From: Bacteroidales bacterium
GTDB lineage: Bacteria > Bacteroidota > Bacteroidia > Bacteroidales > VadinHA17
NCBI GenBank assembly: GCA_029210565.1
Contig: JARGFQ010000009.1
Coordinates: 62,001 to 126,000 of the forward strand
Direction: 5' to 3'
Length of the DNA stretch: 64,000 bases
Shown: positions 7,103 through 15,786 of the stretch, in pieces
How the letters are laid out: each line of letters begins with the position of its first letter
Position numbering within the stretch: position 1 is the stretch's first letter
The notes under the pieces: generated by a model
Seen by the model: the letters and a program-made list of their open reading frames with translations, nothing else
Told to the model about the DNA's origin: nothing
The model's database searches: none
Translations under genes and position numbers: made by a program

Positions 7103-10100
7103 ATGAATGCTCCGGGTAAATTATTGAAATACAGTGCATCGGCCGGCTCAGGAAAGACCCACGCCCTGACTGCATTCTATCTGTCGCGTGTGCTTCGTGA
7201 TCCCGGCGCCTACCGCAGGATTCTTGCCGTAACCTTTACCAACAGCGCCGCTGCCGAGATGAAGAGCCGCATACTGCAGCGGCTGTCGCTCCTCGGAGAG
7301 GATAGCCCTGAAGGCGAGAGGGAGAGGAGTACCTTTGCCCGTTATCTCTGCAACTTCTTCCCCGAGCTGTGGCCCGACCCTGACGATGCCAGGGCGACCG
7401 TACGAAGAAACGCCCCGCAGGCACTCAACAACATCCTGCAGGATTATTCCCGCTTCACCGTCGGTACCATTGATTCCTTCTTCCAGAGGGTGATCAGGGC
7501 CTTTACACGTGAGATGGATATTCCCTCAGGCTATGAAATCGAACTTGAACATAACAACTTGCTCTCCGATGCCGTCGACATACTGCTGGCAGAGGTGGCA
7601 ACAGACAGAAGGCTGCTAGGCTGGATATCATCGTACGTCAGCTCCCGCCTTGATGACAACAAGGCATGGGACATCCGCAGAGAGATCATGGAGGTGGCCG
7701 AACTGATCTTCAAGGAGAACTTCAGGCAACTGAGCCCCCTGGAAAAGCAGACGATTGGCGATTACGAAGTGCTTAAACGTTACGCTGACCAGATATACAG
7801 CATCAAGAGAAGCTTTGAGACAGAGCTGAGAGCCCTGGCTGAAAGGGGTGTCGCTCTCTGCGGCGAATGCGGACTTACGCCGGATGACTTCCTCAATAAG
7901 TCAAGGGGTGGGGTGGGTGATGCCATGCATAAGTACGCAGGGGGTGAGACAAAACCACCCAACGTCACCTGGCGGAAGGCAGCGGAAGAGGGTAAATATC
8001 ATCCGGGGAACGCTGCCCCGGAGGTGATAGCTGCTTTTGAGACAGCCATGGAAAGGGGGCTGGGAGAGACGGTGAAGGCCATCACGTCACTCTTTGAAAA
8101 GAGATACCCGCTCTATCTCTCCGCCATGGCGCAGGTCAGGACCATACACATCATAGGCATCCTGGGGGCCATAAGCGAAAGGGTGCGAAGCCTTGCTCAC
8201 GATGAAAACCTCTTCCTCCTGTCCGACTCCGGCGAGCTGATAAACAGGCTTATAAAAGATGATGACACTCCTTTTATATATGAAAAGATAGGCACAGCTT
8301 ATGACCATTACATCATAGACGAGTTTCAGGATACCTCGCGCATTCAGTGGAATAACTTCCTGCCCCTGATGAGCGAAACAATGTCGCGCGGCAAGGACAA
8401 CCTGGTTGTCGGCGATGTAAAACAGTCGATCTACCGGTGGAGAAACAGCGACTGGAGGATCATACATCGGGAGGCGGCGGCAGCCTTTGGCGATGAGGCA
8501 GTGCGAAACGTGCTGCTCGATACCAACTACCGCAGCCGTGACAATGTCATCAGGTTTAACAACCACCTCTTCGCTCCAGGGGCCATACCCGCACTATGCG
8601 ACGAAAGACTCTCCTATGATCAGCTGAAAATCAGCTCTATATATGCAGAGTCAGTGCAAAAGGGTACCGATGCCAAACCAGGAGGGATGGTGCAGGTGAG
8701 CCTTTACAGGGCTTCAGAGGATGAGAAGTGGAAAGATAGGGTGCTGAATGACATTCCTGCGTTGGTGGAGAGGTTACAGGATCACGGCTACAGGGCTGAT
8801 GATATACTATTCCTGTGCCGCACCAACGAGGAGGGGAAAAGCATCATCAGCCGCCTGCTTGAGTACAGTGCTGCCTGCCCCGATGAGAGAAAGTCAAGAT
8901 ACAACTTCGAGGTTACCTCGGGTGACTCTCTCTTCCTCGAGCGCAACCCGGCCGTCACCCTTATTATCGCATCACTGCGGTACCTGGTTGACCCCGGCAG
9001 CCGTATCAACAGGAGCCTGATGGTCAGATCATATGTTCTCGCCACGGGTGGCGATGAGCACATGATCTATGCCGGCGACAGAAAAACCGGTCATAATGAT
9101 CATCCGGTGCATGCCGGAGAGATGGAACATACAAACGATCCGGATCCGGTGCATGCCGGAGAGAGAGGGCCGGGCGGTGATGTTTTTAGGGTGCATACAG
9201 TTGAGAGGGAAGAGGAAAGCGATGCGCATCCGGCGTATACCGGAGAGATGAATACGGATAGTGATGATCCTATGCCGAAAGGGTGGGAGGAGGCCTTGAA
9301 TGCCTTCAGGAACGAGTCGCTATTCGGTGCCACGGAAAACATGATCCGTTACTTCGGCCTCGGCAGCCACAGGGAAAATGTTGCCTATCTCTGTTCCCTT
9401 CAGGACGTTGTGCTGACCTACTCCGGCCGCTACAGCTCCGACCTGTCGTCGTTCGTCGCATGGTGGGACAGGGAGGGTTGCAAGAGCACCCTCAGCCAGT
9501 CCGACCGCCAGGAGGCAATGCGCGTGATGACAATACACAAGGCCAAGGGACTGCAGGGAAAGGTGGTGATAGTACCCTTCGTATCGTGGAATTTTGGAAG
9601 ACGGGGTTTCAGCCGACCTCTGCTCTGGGTAAAAGAAGTGCCTGAGCCTTTCTCCCCGATGCCTTTCGTGCTGCCTGAACTGAGCAGCCGCCTTGATGAT
9701 TCTTTATTTGCCGGAGAGGCAATGACTGAGAAGGTGTCAGAATGGATTGACGGCATCAACCTTCTCTATGTAGCTTTTACCCGCGCGGTAGATGTTCTCT
9801 GCATTATGGCTCCGGAGACGACAAAGCCCTCTTCCGGTGGTGCCAGCGCCGAGAGCCTGCTTAACGAGGCGGTAAAGAACCTGCCTGATGACTTTACCCA
9901 TAGTGAGACTGATAACGTACTCCACATAACCTGCGGTGCGTTGCCCCTGGTAACTACTGAACGAAGAGAGGTGACCTATGACCTTGATAACTATGATGTA
10001 ACCGAAAGACGCGGCAGGCTCAGGCTGAGGACGGGCGGCGCCCTCCCGCACGACGAGATCAAACTGACGGAGCGCGGGGGCAGGGCATACGGCATCATGA

Positions 10101-10498
10101 TGCATGAGCTGCTTGGCATGGTGGCAACCGCCAATGATATCGAAGCAGCTGCAGACCGTGTGTGCGACAGAGGACTCCTTCCCGTCACACGGCGTGATGA
10201 GATAGTATTACGCGTGCGCACAATGATCTCATCCGAGAAGGTGAGACGCTGGTTCGACGGCTCCTGCGCCGTGATGACGGAAGCCACAATCATACTGCCC
10301 ACGGGCGCCGCCCGCCGTCCTGACCGTATCATGACACACAACGGCAATGTCACGGTGGTTGATTACAAGTTCGGGGAACAGGATGAACGCCACCGTCGGC
10401 AGGCCGCCAGCTACCGCGACCTGCTCCGGCAGATGGGTTACAATGAGGTGAGTGCCTGGCTGTGGTATGTGGAAAAGGATATTCTGGAGGAGGTATGA
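7103..10498 (+). CDS. AddA/RecB-like UvrD helicase-nuclease
   Basis: A 1131-residue superfamily I helicase with a C-terminal PD-(D/E)XK nuclease, the helicase subunit of an AddAB-type double-strand-break repair complex. Walker A ASAGSGKT is at 12-19, motif II DEFQDT at 406-411, motif III GDVKQSIYRWR follows, motif V is VMTIHKAKGLQGKVVIVPF and motif VI LYVAFTRAVDVL. The nuclease domain shows GIMMHELLG, RPDRIM, VVDYKFG (D1087, K1089) and QAASYRDLL. Between the helicase halves, at about residues 655-724, sits a run of five 14-residue repeats (own entry) that is not part of the family core. It is the first gene of an operon with a radical SAM gene and addB. Confidence 0.92.
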   Translation: MNAPGKLLKYSASAGSGKTHALTAFYLSRVLRDPGAYRRILAVTFTNSAAAEMKSRILQRLSLLGEDSPEGERERSTFARYLCNFFPELWPDPDDARATVRRNAPQALNNILQDYSRFTVGTIDSFFQRVIRAFTREMDIPSGYEIELEHNNLLSDAVDILLAEVATDRRLLGWISSYVSSRLDDNKAWDIRREIMEVAELIFKENFRQLSPLEKQTIGDYEVLKRYADQIYSIKRSFETELRALAERGVALCGECGLTPDDFLNKSRGGVGDAMHKYAGGETKPPNVTWRKAAEEGKYHPGNAAPEVIAAFETAMERGLGETVKAITSLFEKRYPLYLSAMAQVRTIHIIGILGAISERVRSLAHDENLFLLSDSGELINRLIKDDDTPFIYEKIGTAYDHYIIDEFQDTSRIQWNNFLPLMSETMSRGKDNLVVGDVKQSIYRWRNSDWRIIHREAAAAFGDEAVRNVLLDTNYRSRDNVIRFNNHLFAPGAIPALCDERLSYDQLKISSIYAESVQKGTDAKPGGMVQVSLYRASEDEKWKDRVLNDIPALVERLQDHGYRADDILFLCRTNEEGKSIISRLLEYSAACPDERKSRYNFEVTSGDSLFLERNPAVTLIIASLRYLVDPGSRINRSLMVRSYVLATGGDEHMIYAGDRKTGHNDHPVHAGEMEHTNDPDPVHAGERGPGGDVFRVHTVEREEESDAHPAYTGEMNTDSDDPMPKGWEEALNAFRNESLFGATENMIRYFGLGSHRENVAYLCSLQDVVLTYSGRYSSDLSSFVAWWDREGCKSTLSQSDRQEAMRVMTIHKAKGLQGKVVIVPFVSWNFGRRGFSRPLLWVKEVPEPFSPMPFVLPELSSRLDDSLFAGEAMTEKVSEWIDGINLLYVAFTRAVDVLCIMAPETTKPSSGGASAESLLNEAVKNLPDDFTHSETDNVLHITCGALPLVTTERREVTYDLDNYDVTERRGRLRLRTGGALPHDEIKLTERGGRAYGIMMHELLGMVATANDIEAAADRVCDRGLLPVTRRDEIVLRVRTMISSEKVRRWFDGSCAVMTEATIILPTGAARRPDRIMTHNGNVTVVDYKFGEQDERHRRQAASYRDLLRQMGYNEVSAWLWYVEKDILEEV
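9065..9274 (+). repeat. Five in-frame 42-base tandem repeats inside addA
   Basis: Five consecutive 14-codon units begin IYAGDRK, VHAGEME, VHAGERG, VHTVERE and AYTGEMN, and most end in a D-rich stretch followed by HP or DP. At DNA level copies two and three share long stretches (ccggtgcatgccggagaga); copies four and five are more diverged. The total is 210 bases with no frame change, so the repeat adds a hydrophilic, acidic 70-residue insertion to the helicase. Confidence 0.9.
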
Positions 10499-11457
10499 CC
10501 CTGGAACAGACATATCCATGGGGCACGGCAAGACGGTATAACTCATACACTGACTGGTTCACCTCCTACTTTGGAAAGAGGGTGCAGAAGGTGAGTATCA
10601 ATGCGGGCTTTACCTGCCCCAACCGCGACGGCTCCATAGGTTATGGCGGATGTACCTACTGCACCAATGAGGCCTTTATCCCTGCTTATTGCATACCCGA
10701 CAGCAGCGTCACGGAACAGATAGAAAAGGGCATAGCCTTCCACCGTAAACGGTATCGGCGGGCCGATAGCTATCTTGCATATTTTCAGGCTTATACCAAT
10801 ACTTATGCTGGCATTGACAGGCTTCAGTCACTCTATGAGGAGGCCCTCCGCCACCCGGCAGTAACCGGACTGGTTATCGGGACCCGCCCTGACTGTGTCA
10901 GCAGCGAACTGCTAGATTACCTGACACAGCTGGCATGGGACCGGTTTGTTACAGTCGAGTACGGAATTGAAACTGTGAGCGACGTGACACTGGGAAGGAT
11001 TAACAGGGGCCATACCTTTGCTGACGCAGTGAGGGCAGTGGCAGAGACATCCGGGAGAGGAATACGCACCGGGGCTCACCTGATATTCGGCCTCCCCGGC
11101 GAGAGCCGCAGCCAGATAACCGCAAGCGCGGAGGTAATATCGTCAATGCCAGTTAACATTCTGAAGATAAGGCAGCTGCAGCTTATCGCCGGAACCGTTA
11201 TGGCACAGGAATTCAGGGATAAACCGGAGGAGTTTGACCTCTATTCGCTTGATGATTATATCAGCCTTGTCATATCTTTCATCGAGAGACTAAACCCTGC
11301 CATTATGATTGACCGCATAAGCGGAGAGGCACCCCTGCGCATGCTCGATGACCCGCGCAGCTGGAGCATGCGAAGCAACGAAATCCTGCAGTTGTTCGCA
11401 CAGCGTCTTGAAGAAAGGGAGACATGGCAGGGCAGACTTTTTAAACCTGGGTTATGA
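10495..11457 (+). CDS. TIGR01212-family (YhcC/YtqA) radical SAM protein
   Basis: A 320-residue radical SAM enzyme. The cluster ligands are C41, C53 and C56 in CPNRDGSIGYGGCTYC, the hallmark of the YhcC/YtqA family, whose spacing is longer than the usual CX3CX2C. FQAYTNTYA, VIGTRPDC, VEYGIETVSD, GAHLIFGLPGES and LQLIAGT are further family blocks. The start at 10495 is ATGA-coupled to the addA stop and has GGAGGAGG upstream; the longer frame from 10462 lies in addA. The biochemical function of the family is not established to my knowledge. Its place between addA and addB, with a four-base overlap on each side, ties its expression to the nuclease. Confidence 0.9.
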   Translation: MTLEQTYPWGTARRYNSYTDWFTSYFGKRVQKVSINAGFTCPNRDGSIGYGGCTYCTNEAFIPAYCIPDSSVTEQIEKGIAFHRKRYRRADSYLAYFQAYTNTYAGIDRLQSLYEEALRHPAVTGLVIGTRPDCVSSELLDYLTQLAWDRFVTVEYGIETVSDVTLGRINRGHTFADAVRAVAETSGRGIRTGAHLIFGLPGESRSQITASAEVISSMPVNILKIRQLQLIAGTVMAQEFRDKPEEFDLYSLDDYISLVISFIERLNPAIMIDRISGEAPLRMLDDPRSWSMRSNEILQLFAQRLEERETWQGRLFKPGL

Positions 11458-14333
11458 TGGATTTCCTTGAGAGAGTGGCATATGAACTCCGCAATGATCA
11501 TGGTGACGAAATGGTCAGCCAGAGAGTGGTGCTGCCCAGTAGGAGGGCGGGACTCTATCTTGCAAAATACCTCTCACGACTGAGCGACAGGCCCCAATGG
11601 TCGCCGGTGATGCTTACGGTGAGCGAACTGTTCCAGTCACTGACAGAGCTCAGACCGGCCGATATTGAGACACTGATCTTCGAGCTCTACAGCGTGTACA
11701 GAAAGAGATTTGGAGAGGAGATGAGCTTTGACGACTTCTGGCCGTGGGGCGAGGTAATCATCAGCGATTTTAATGATATTGACCTCTGGCTTGCCGATGC
11801 TGAAAAGCTCTACAGCAATATCTCCGAGCTGAAGGAGATAGATGCAAAATTCGGCGGACTGACCGATGAGCAGAATGAGATTATAAGAGGCTTCTGGAAA
11901 TCGTTTAATCCCGGCTCGGCCGAGAGCGAGGCACGGTCACGATTCCGTTCGGTGTGGCAAAGGCTCGGTCCTCTCTTCAACGATTTCAAAACGGCGATGC
12001 GGGAGAAGGGAGTGGCAGGAGACGGCATGCTCTGCCGCGATGTGGCTGAGAGAGCCATGGCCGGCACACTGAAGGTGCCCGAAGGAGTTGTCTGGCATGT
12101 GGCAGGACTAAACGCACTGAACAGTTGTGAGAGAGAGCTGTTCAGGTATCTCAGGGAGATGGGGAAGGCTAAGTTTTACTGGGATTATGACCATTTCTTC
12201 ATGGAGGACCCGGGCCACAAAGCCTCCTTCTTCATGCGTGAGAATATCAGGCAGTATGGCAATGAGCTCACGCCGGGGGAGGGTCAGCACTCATCACAAC
12301 CGCACGGCACCTGGAACATAATTGACACCCCCTCAGATACTGCCCAGGCCCGCATGGTGTCAAAGATCCTTGGAAAGGGTGAGATCGCAATTGAAGGAGA
12401 TATGACTGACACCGCAGTGATACTCGCCGATGAGAAGCTGCTGATGCCGGTGCTTAACTCTCTGCCCGCCTCCGTGGGTGATGTCAATGTCACCATGGGA
12501 CACCCCTTCCGCTTTACCTCTCTCTACTCATTCCTGAAACAGCTGATGTCGCTCGTGAGAGCAGCGAGGATCAGCGGCGGTGACAGATCATTCAGGGGTG
12601 AAGAGGTGATTGCCCTCCTCAGGCACCAGTATTTCAGACTGCTGGCCGGCCGCGACGCGGGTAAGGTAATCAGCGCAATAATCTCGGGAAACATGATCAG
12701 GGTGTCCGGGGAGATGCTGCGGTCACGCCTTCCCCTGGGAAAACTCTTTGACATACCCGCCGCCGGCAGTGCTCTGCCGGGATTCCTCTCAGCCGTGATG
12801 GAAACGATTGAAGAGGCAACCTTCGCCGCCGAAGAGGATAAGGAGTTGACTCTCAGTACAGACCGCGAGTATCTGAGGATGGCCATGAGCAGCATGACCC
12901 GGATCGATAACCTGATCAGGTCATACAGCCTTGACCTGAAGATTGATACATGCATCAGGCTCATTGACAGGATCCTCCGTAGGCTTGTCGTGCCTTTCTC
13001 CGGCGAGCCCCTGCGCGGCATCCAGGTGATGGGCGTGCTTGAGACCCGTGCCCTGGAATTCCGAAACATCATCTTCCTCTCGCTCAATGAGGGCACCTTC
13101 CCGGGACAGTCGTTTGACAACACCTATATTCCGTATAACATCCGCAGAGCCTTCGGGCTTCCCACCCTGAACGAGCATGAATCAATCTATTCTTACTATT
13201 TCTTCAGGCTTCTGCGCAAGCCCGACAGAGGCTGGTTCATCTACAATTCCACGGCACAGGGCCTGAGCAGCGGAGAGATGAGCCGGTACCTGGTAAGGAT
13301 GAGTTACAGTCCTGCCTTCCAACCTGTTCAGCAGAGCACCCGCATCAGCGTCGGGCGCAGCCGCATGATGCCCGAACTGCTGCCTAAGAGTAAGGAACAT
13401 AACAGGCTGCTGCTGGATCTTTACGGCACTGAAGGTAAGACGGGTAAATACCTGTCTCCCAGCGCAATAAATACCTGGGTGAGCTGCCGGATGAAATTCT
13501 ACTACAGGTATGTGTGTGGAATCCCTGAGGAGGAAGTACTGGAAAAGGATATCGACCAGCGCAGGTTCGGTAACATCCTCCATGAGACACTCAACAGACT
13601 TTACGCCCCATTCAGGGAGGATCCGGCAGCACAGGCAGTAATCTCATCACTGGCCGCTGACCGCTCCCGCGTCAGAGATGCCATCATTGATGCAGTGCTG
13701 AAGGAGATGAAATGGACCATGGATACCCTCTTGGCGGGAAGAGGCCTTATTATAGTAGAGGTACTGGAGAGATATATTAATGACCTGTTAAGGTATGACG
13801 CTGAAAATGAGGGACTGATATTGCTTAACCTCGAGGATGACTTTACTGCTGTCCGCACCGTGACGAACGGAGCCGGCCGGAAAAGGGAGATCAGAATAGG
13901 AGGAAGGGCTGACAGGGTTGACGTCACCGGAGGGGTGGTGAGGGTTGTCGACTATAAGACGGGAGCGCCGAAGAAGGAGGCTGTGACACCTGAAGATCTC
14001 TTTGATGAGGATAAGGAAAAAAGAAATGATGCATTTCTGCAGGCCCTGATATATAGCTGTCTCATTCGTGACCATCATCCTGACCGCCTCGTGATACCGG
14101 CCATCTACTGGGTTCAGCAGCTCTCCTCGGCAGATTTCATGCCCTATGCTACGGTTCCCGGACTCAACGGTCCCGGGGCTGACCGCAATGCATGGGAAGG
14201 GTTCATGGAAAGATTCTCGGAACAGCTGGATGGGACTCTCGGGCGGATCTTCTCAGAGGACGAAGAGTACAGGATGACACAGTTTGAACGGCGCTGCACG
14301 TGGTGTCCGTACAGGGCCCTCTGCCGCAGGTAG
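11454..14333 (+). CDS. AddB-like PD-(D/E)XK nuclease with iron-sulfur staple
   Basis: A 959-residue partner of the AddA-like protein. It has no Walker A, as in Bacteroidetes AddB forms with a degenerate helicase fold. The nuclease domain is C-terminal: LSPSAINTWVSCRMKFYYRY, FGNILHETL, GGRADRVDVTGG and VVDYKTGAPK. Four cysteines make the AddB iron-sulfur staple, C678 upstream of the nuclease core and C948, C951, C957 at the very end (CTWCPYRALC). MGVLETRALEFRNIIFLSLNEG is the conserved middle block. The start ATG overlaps the previous stop (TTATGATGG). With AddA it should process broken ends for recombination; RecF-pathway recF is nearby at 15787. Confidence 0.9.
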   Translation: MMDFLERVAYELRNDHGDEMVSQRVVLPSRRAGLYLAKYLSRLSDRPQWSPVMLTVSELFQSLTELRPADIETLIFELYSVYRKRFGEEMSFDDFWPWGEVIISDFNDIDLWLADAEKLYSNISELKEIDAKFGGLTDEQNEIIRGFWKSFNPGSAESEARSRFRSVWQRLGPLFNDFKTAMREKGVAGDGMLCRDVAERAMAGTLKVPEGVVWHVAGLNALNSCERELFRYLREMGKAKFYWDYDHFFMEDPGHKASFFMRENIRQYGNELTPGEGQHSSQPHGTWNIIDTPSDTAQARMVSKILGKGEIAIEGDMTDTAVILADEKLLMPVLNSLPASVGDVNVTMGHPFRFTSLYSFLKQLMSLVRAARISGGDRSFRGEEVIALLRHQYFRLLAGRDAGKVISAIISGNMIRVSGEMLRSRLPLGKLFDIPAAGSALPGFLSAVMETIEEATFAAEEDKELTLSTDREYLRMAMSSMTRIDNLIRSYSLDLKIDTCIRLIDRILRRLVVPFSGEPLRGIQVMGVLETRALEFRNIIFLSLNEGTFPGQSFDNTYIPYNIRRAFGLPTLNEHESIYSYYFFRLLRKPDRGWFIYNSTAQGLSSGEMSRYLVRMSYSPAFQPVQQSTRISVGRSRMMPELLPKSKEHNRLLLDLYGTEGKTGKYLSPSAINTWVSCRMKFYYRYVCGIPEEEVLEKDIDQRRFGNILHETLNRLYAPFREDPAAQAVISSLAADRSRVRDAIIDAVLKEMKWTMDTLLAGRGLIIVEVLERYINDLLRYDAENEGLILLNLEDDFTAVRTVTNGAGRKREIRIGGRADRVDVTGGVVRVVDYKTGAPKKEAVTPEDLFDEDKEKRNDAFLQALIYSCLIRDHHPDRLVIPAIYWVQQLSSADFMPYATVPGLNGPGADRNAWEGFMERFSEQLDGTLGRIFSEDEEYRMTQFERRCTWCPYRALCRR

Positions 14334-14343
14334 AAAGAGAAAC

Positions 14344-14832
14344 CTATTTTTCAATCCGGCGCTGAAGTGCCGCCATGCGTATCGACGTCACAGCCGCTTC
14401 GTCGCCCTTGTTGCCGTGTATGCCACCGGCACGTTCGAGCGCCTGCTGCTGCGTCAGGGTGGTGAGCACCCCGAAGATGAAAGGTATGTTGTAGTCGAGA
14501 TTGAGCTGCGTGATGCCCTGAGTAACTCCCTGGCATATGTAGGTGAAATGCGGTGTCTGTCCCTGGATCACGCACCCGAGGCAGATAACCCCGTCAGTGT
14601 CGTCATATTCGGCCATCCACTGTGCTCCAAGAGTCAACTCAAAGGCTCCGGGCACATGATGAACCACAATGTCATCATCCGCCACGCCATGCTTTTTCAG
14701 TGTTTTGAGTGCTCCTTCAAGAAGAGCATTGGTGATCTCACCGTTCCAGTCGGATACCACGATGCCAAACCTCATCCCTGCAGCGTCGGGAATCTGCGAT
14801 GGATCGTGTTCAGATAGATTGCGTGTGGCCAT
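14344..14832 (-). CDS. ribH: 6,7-dimethyl-8-ribityllumazine synthase
   Basis: A 162-residue lumazine synthase, the step of riboflavin synthesis that joins the ribityl-pyrimidinedione with dihydroxybutanone phosphate; the family forms 60-mer or pentamer shells. Motifs: [55 protein letters not shown] and [21 protein letters not shown], where the H of the TPHF block is the usual acid-base residue. The gene follows the TPR membrane protein by three bases, so the two share a transcript. The 3' end converges on addB with an 10-base gap. Confidence 0.95.
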   Translation of the reverse strand: MATRNLSEHDPSQIPDAAGMRFGIVVSDWNGEITNALLEGALKTLKKHGVADDDIVVHHVPGAFELTLGAQWMAEYDDTDGVICLGCVIQGQTPHFTYICQGVTQGITQLNLDYNIPFIFGVLTTLTQQQALERAGGIHGNKGDEAAVTSIRMAALQRRIEK

Positions 14833-14835
14833 CTA

Positions 14836-15519
14836 TCAGTCAATGTGCATTTTAACCCTCGCAATGAACTTCTCTATGCTTCTTCCCTCATTGCTGTCAG
14901 GGTAACTGTCCTGTATCCTCTTGTATATCTCCAGCGCCCTGGTATAATCTCCTCCGGTCTCATAGAGCATTCCTGCCTTCATGAGATAAATAGGCGAATG
15001 AAATGAGTTGTCAGCCATATCCGCAGCCTCGAGGTAGTATTTAATTCCCTCACCGGTGTCACCCAGCTCAACGTTAGCATCACCTATCAGCCCTTTGGCC
15101 TGGGGGGCCAGTATCTCATCGCTGACTTTGTACTTGCTCAGGTAATCGAGAGCCTTCTCAAACTGTCCGAGATGCATCATACAGGCACCGGCATAAAAGT
15201 TTGCCAGTTTCCCTGATTTCGTGCTTTTGTATTCGTCGGCTATATCAATGAAGCCAAGATTGTTACCGTCACCGTAGAGAGCCAGCTTCAGGGAGTCCTG
15301 TCCGAAATACTGTTCTGCCATGAATAACTGGCTGAGAGCCTCTTCATTCTTCTTGTTGTTGTATAACCTGACCAGCCAAATCAGTCCTACTATCATTACG
15401 GCACCTGCCAGTACGTATAAAAGTGGCTTGTAATTCTGCTCAAGGAACTGTTCTGTTTTTGAAAGTGTCTGTTCGACATTCTCCATTCCCTTGTTGCCGG
15501 TATCCTTTTTCTTGCTCAT
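14836..15519 (-). CDS. TPR membrane protein (YfgM/CpoB-like)
   Basis: A 227-residue protein with a charged, Lys-rich N-terminus, a single membrane segment at about 33-52 (PLLYVLAGAVMIVGLIWLVRL) and tetratricopeptide-like helices behind it: AEQYFGQDSLKLAL, FEKALDYLSKYK, AKGLIGDANVELGD, GGDYTRALEIYKRIQDSYPDS. The layout matches YfgM, an ancillary subunit of the SecYEG translocon, with the TPR part in the periplasm. A promoter element TACTTTTG stands at 15558-15565. The partnership with ribH is a common Bacteroidetes neighbourhood and need not mean a shared role. Confidence 0.8.
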   Translation of the reverse strand: MSKKKDTGNKGMENVEQTLSKTEQFLEQNYKPLLYVLAGAVMIVGLIWLVRLYNNKKNEEALSQLFMAEQYFGQDSLKLALYGDGNNLGFIDIADEYKSTKSGKLANFYAGACMMHLGQFEKALDYLSKYKVSDEILAPQAKGLIGDANVELGDTGEGIKYYLEAADMADNSFHSPIYLMKAGMLYETGGDYTRALEIYKRIQDSYPDSNEGRSIEKFIARVKMHID

Positions 15520-15557
15520 TTCAATGTTCTCTCTTACAGGTCAGAAAAATAACTTCG

Positions 15558-15565
15558 CAAAAGTA
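15558..15565 (-). promoter_or_regulatory. -7 promoter element TACTTTTG of the TPR-ribH operon
   Basis: TACTTTTG on the minus strand, 38 bases before the ATG at 15519, matches TAnnTTTG. Confidence 0.5.
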
Positions 15566-15751
15566 GTATTTCTCTACTTATTAAAAAATAAAAGCATAAA
15601 AAAATGCTCCGGCAGGTGGCAGCCGGGTGAGGGTAAGCGCGAGAGGTGACGCGACGATTGCCAGTGTTCCTGACCCTGCGGTCGTACCGGCGGTTGATCC
15701 GTCGGTTGACCCTGTTCTCGCCCCGCCGGTTGCCTCAGCCGTTTCTTTTCT

Positions 15752-15759
15752 TAACTTTG
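15752..15759 (+). promoter_or_regulatory. Promoter of recF (-7 TAACTTTG, -33 TTG)
   Basis: TAACTTTG matches the -7 consensus, and a TTG at 15730-15732 lies 19 bases upstream at the -33 position. The ATG of recF follows 27 bases behind. Confidence 0.55.
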
Positions 15760-15786
15760 GACTTCTATCAGAAGCGATCATAAGAG

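Noticed and set aside
9283..9645. 120-codon frame inside addA
   Set aside because: Overlapping frame of a gene with continuous helicase motifs on both sides.
12524..13123. 199-codon minus-strand open frame
   Set aside because: Antisense shadow of the addB-like gene, Ser/Arg-rich and without homology.
14284..14817. 177-codon plus-strand open frame
   Set aside because: Antisense to ribH, which has a clear lumazine synthase sequence.
15581..15781. Small Gly/Ser/Thr-rich minus-strand frame before the TPR gene
   Set aside because: Low-complexity product from the CGGTTGA word repeats; lies across the recF promoter and has no start signal.
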